Assembly (NCBI GenBank): GCA_012800995.1
Contig: JAAZIH010000251.1
Location: 1-6,737, forward strand
Direction: 5' to 3'
Source of the DNA: Chloroflexota bacterium
GTDB taxonomy: Bacteria; Chloroflexota; Anaerolineae; Anaerolineales; Anaerolineaceae
Length of the DNA: 6,737 bases
Shown in pieces: positions 6,496 through 6,737 of the stretch. Under the pieces are notes generated by a model. It was given only the letters and a program-made list of their open reading frames with translations. It did no database searches and was not told the origin of the DNA. Position numbers and translations under genes: made by a program. The number at the start of each line of letters is the position of its first letter. The first letter of the stretch is position 1.

Positions 6496-6737
6496 TTACT
6501 CATACCTTAGAGCCTCAACAGGCTCCAGATTAGCCGCGCGGATGGCGGGATAAATGCCAAAGAACAAGCCAACCGCCAGCGAAAAGAGCGTTGCCAGCAA
6601 AATCGCATCGATACCCACAACCGCTACCAGCGGCGTACCATAACTGGAAGCGATTCGACTCACAACCAGGCCCAAAACCCAGCCAACGACGATACCCAAG
6701 ATGCCACCCAGCACACTCAACAAAGCCGATTCGGTCA
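6496..6737 (-). CDS. ABC transporter permease, MacB/FtsX family, C-terminal part only
   Basis: The last 79 codons are visible, read leftward from the right edge to the TAA at 6498-6496. The rest of the gene lies beyond 6737. A TTG at 6723 is internal, not a start, because homology and open reading continue to the edge (TESALLSVLGG). Seen: two membrane helices, at about visible residues 5-28 and 43-66, followed by the conserved cytoplasmic end YPAIRAANLEPVEALRYE. This is the typical C-terminus of the FtsX-like permease domain in MacB/LolC-type transporters. These permeases work with a cytoplasmic ATPase as mechanotransmitters, moving lipoproteins, peptides or drugs across or out of the membrane. 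The substrate cannot be told from this fragment. It is convergent with groEL and unrelated to it in function. The partner ATPase gene is probably to the right, outside the window. Confidence 0.9.
   Translation of the reverse strand, partial: TESALLSVLGGILGIVVGWVLGLVVSRIASSYGTPLVAVVGIDAILLATLFSLAVGLFFGIYPAIRAANLEPVEALRYE

Noticed and set aside
1..6737. CRISPR array, tRNA/rRNA gene, insertion sequence, defence or toxin-antitoxin system
   Set aside because: I looked on both strands and saw no regularly spaced repeats, cloverleaf, terminal inverted repeats, transposase or paired small toxin-antitoxin genes.

Overview
The window looks like chromosomal DNA from a Chloroflexota bacterium, probably Anaerolineae. 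This is inferred from three things: extracytoplasmic TPR proteins with Pro-Thr-rich (PTPTPT-type) linkers, a groES-groEL operon under a CIRCE operator, and a moderate GC content. No marker here fixes the taxonomy. No phage, transposon, CRISPR or RNA gene is visible.

Layout from left to right. (1) Bases 1-1341 (+) hold the 3' part of a biotin-dependent carboxyltransferase subunit of the oxaloacetate decarboxylase alpha / pyruvate carboxylase B / transcarboxylase 5S family. Its start lies left of the window, and it ends without a biotinyl domain. A strong intrinsic terminator follows. (2) Bases 1498-2793 and 2806-4254 (+) hold two tandem, divergent paralogues 12 bases apart. Each has a short basic cytoplasmic N-terminus, one membrane helix, an identical 11-residue Pro-Thr stalk, a long TPR solenoid outside the membrane, and a Pro-Thr-rich C-terminal tail. 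They are the least understood part of the window. (3) Bases 4255-4385 hold a near-consensus housekeeping promoter and a CIRCE operator in which the whole 27-bp element is palindromic. These drive groES (4386-4676) and groEL (4707-6341), closed by an intrinsic terminator at 6389-6414. (4) Bases 6496-6737 (-) hold the last 79 codons of a MacB/FtsX-type ABC transporter permease, convergent with groEL and running off the right edge.

Functionally these are four independent units: central carbon metabolism, a membrane-anchored TPR pair of unknown role, the chaperonin heat-shock operon, and a lipoprotein- or peptide-export-type permease. The best-supported inferences are the HrcA-type control of groESL and the correct start of the first TPR gene, which is fixed by alignment with its neighbour. 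The most interesting unexplained item is the TPR pair, with a conserved C-terminal cysteine pair and a cysteine-rich insert in the second member.
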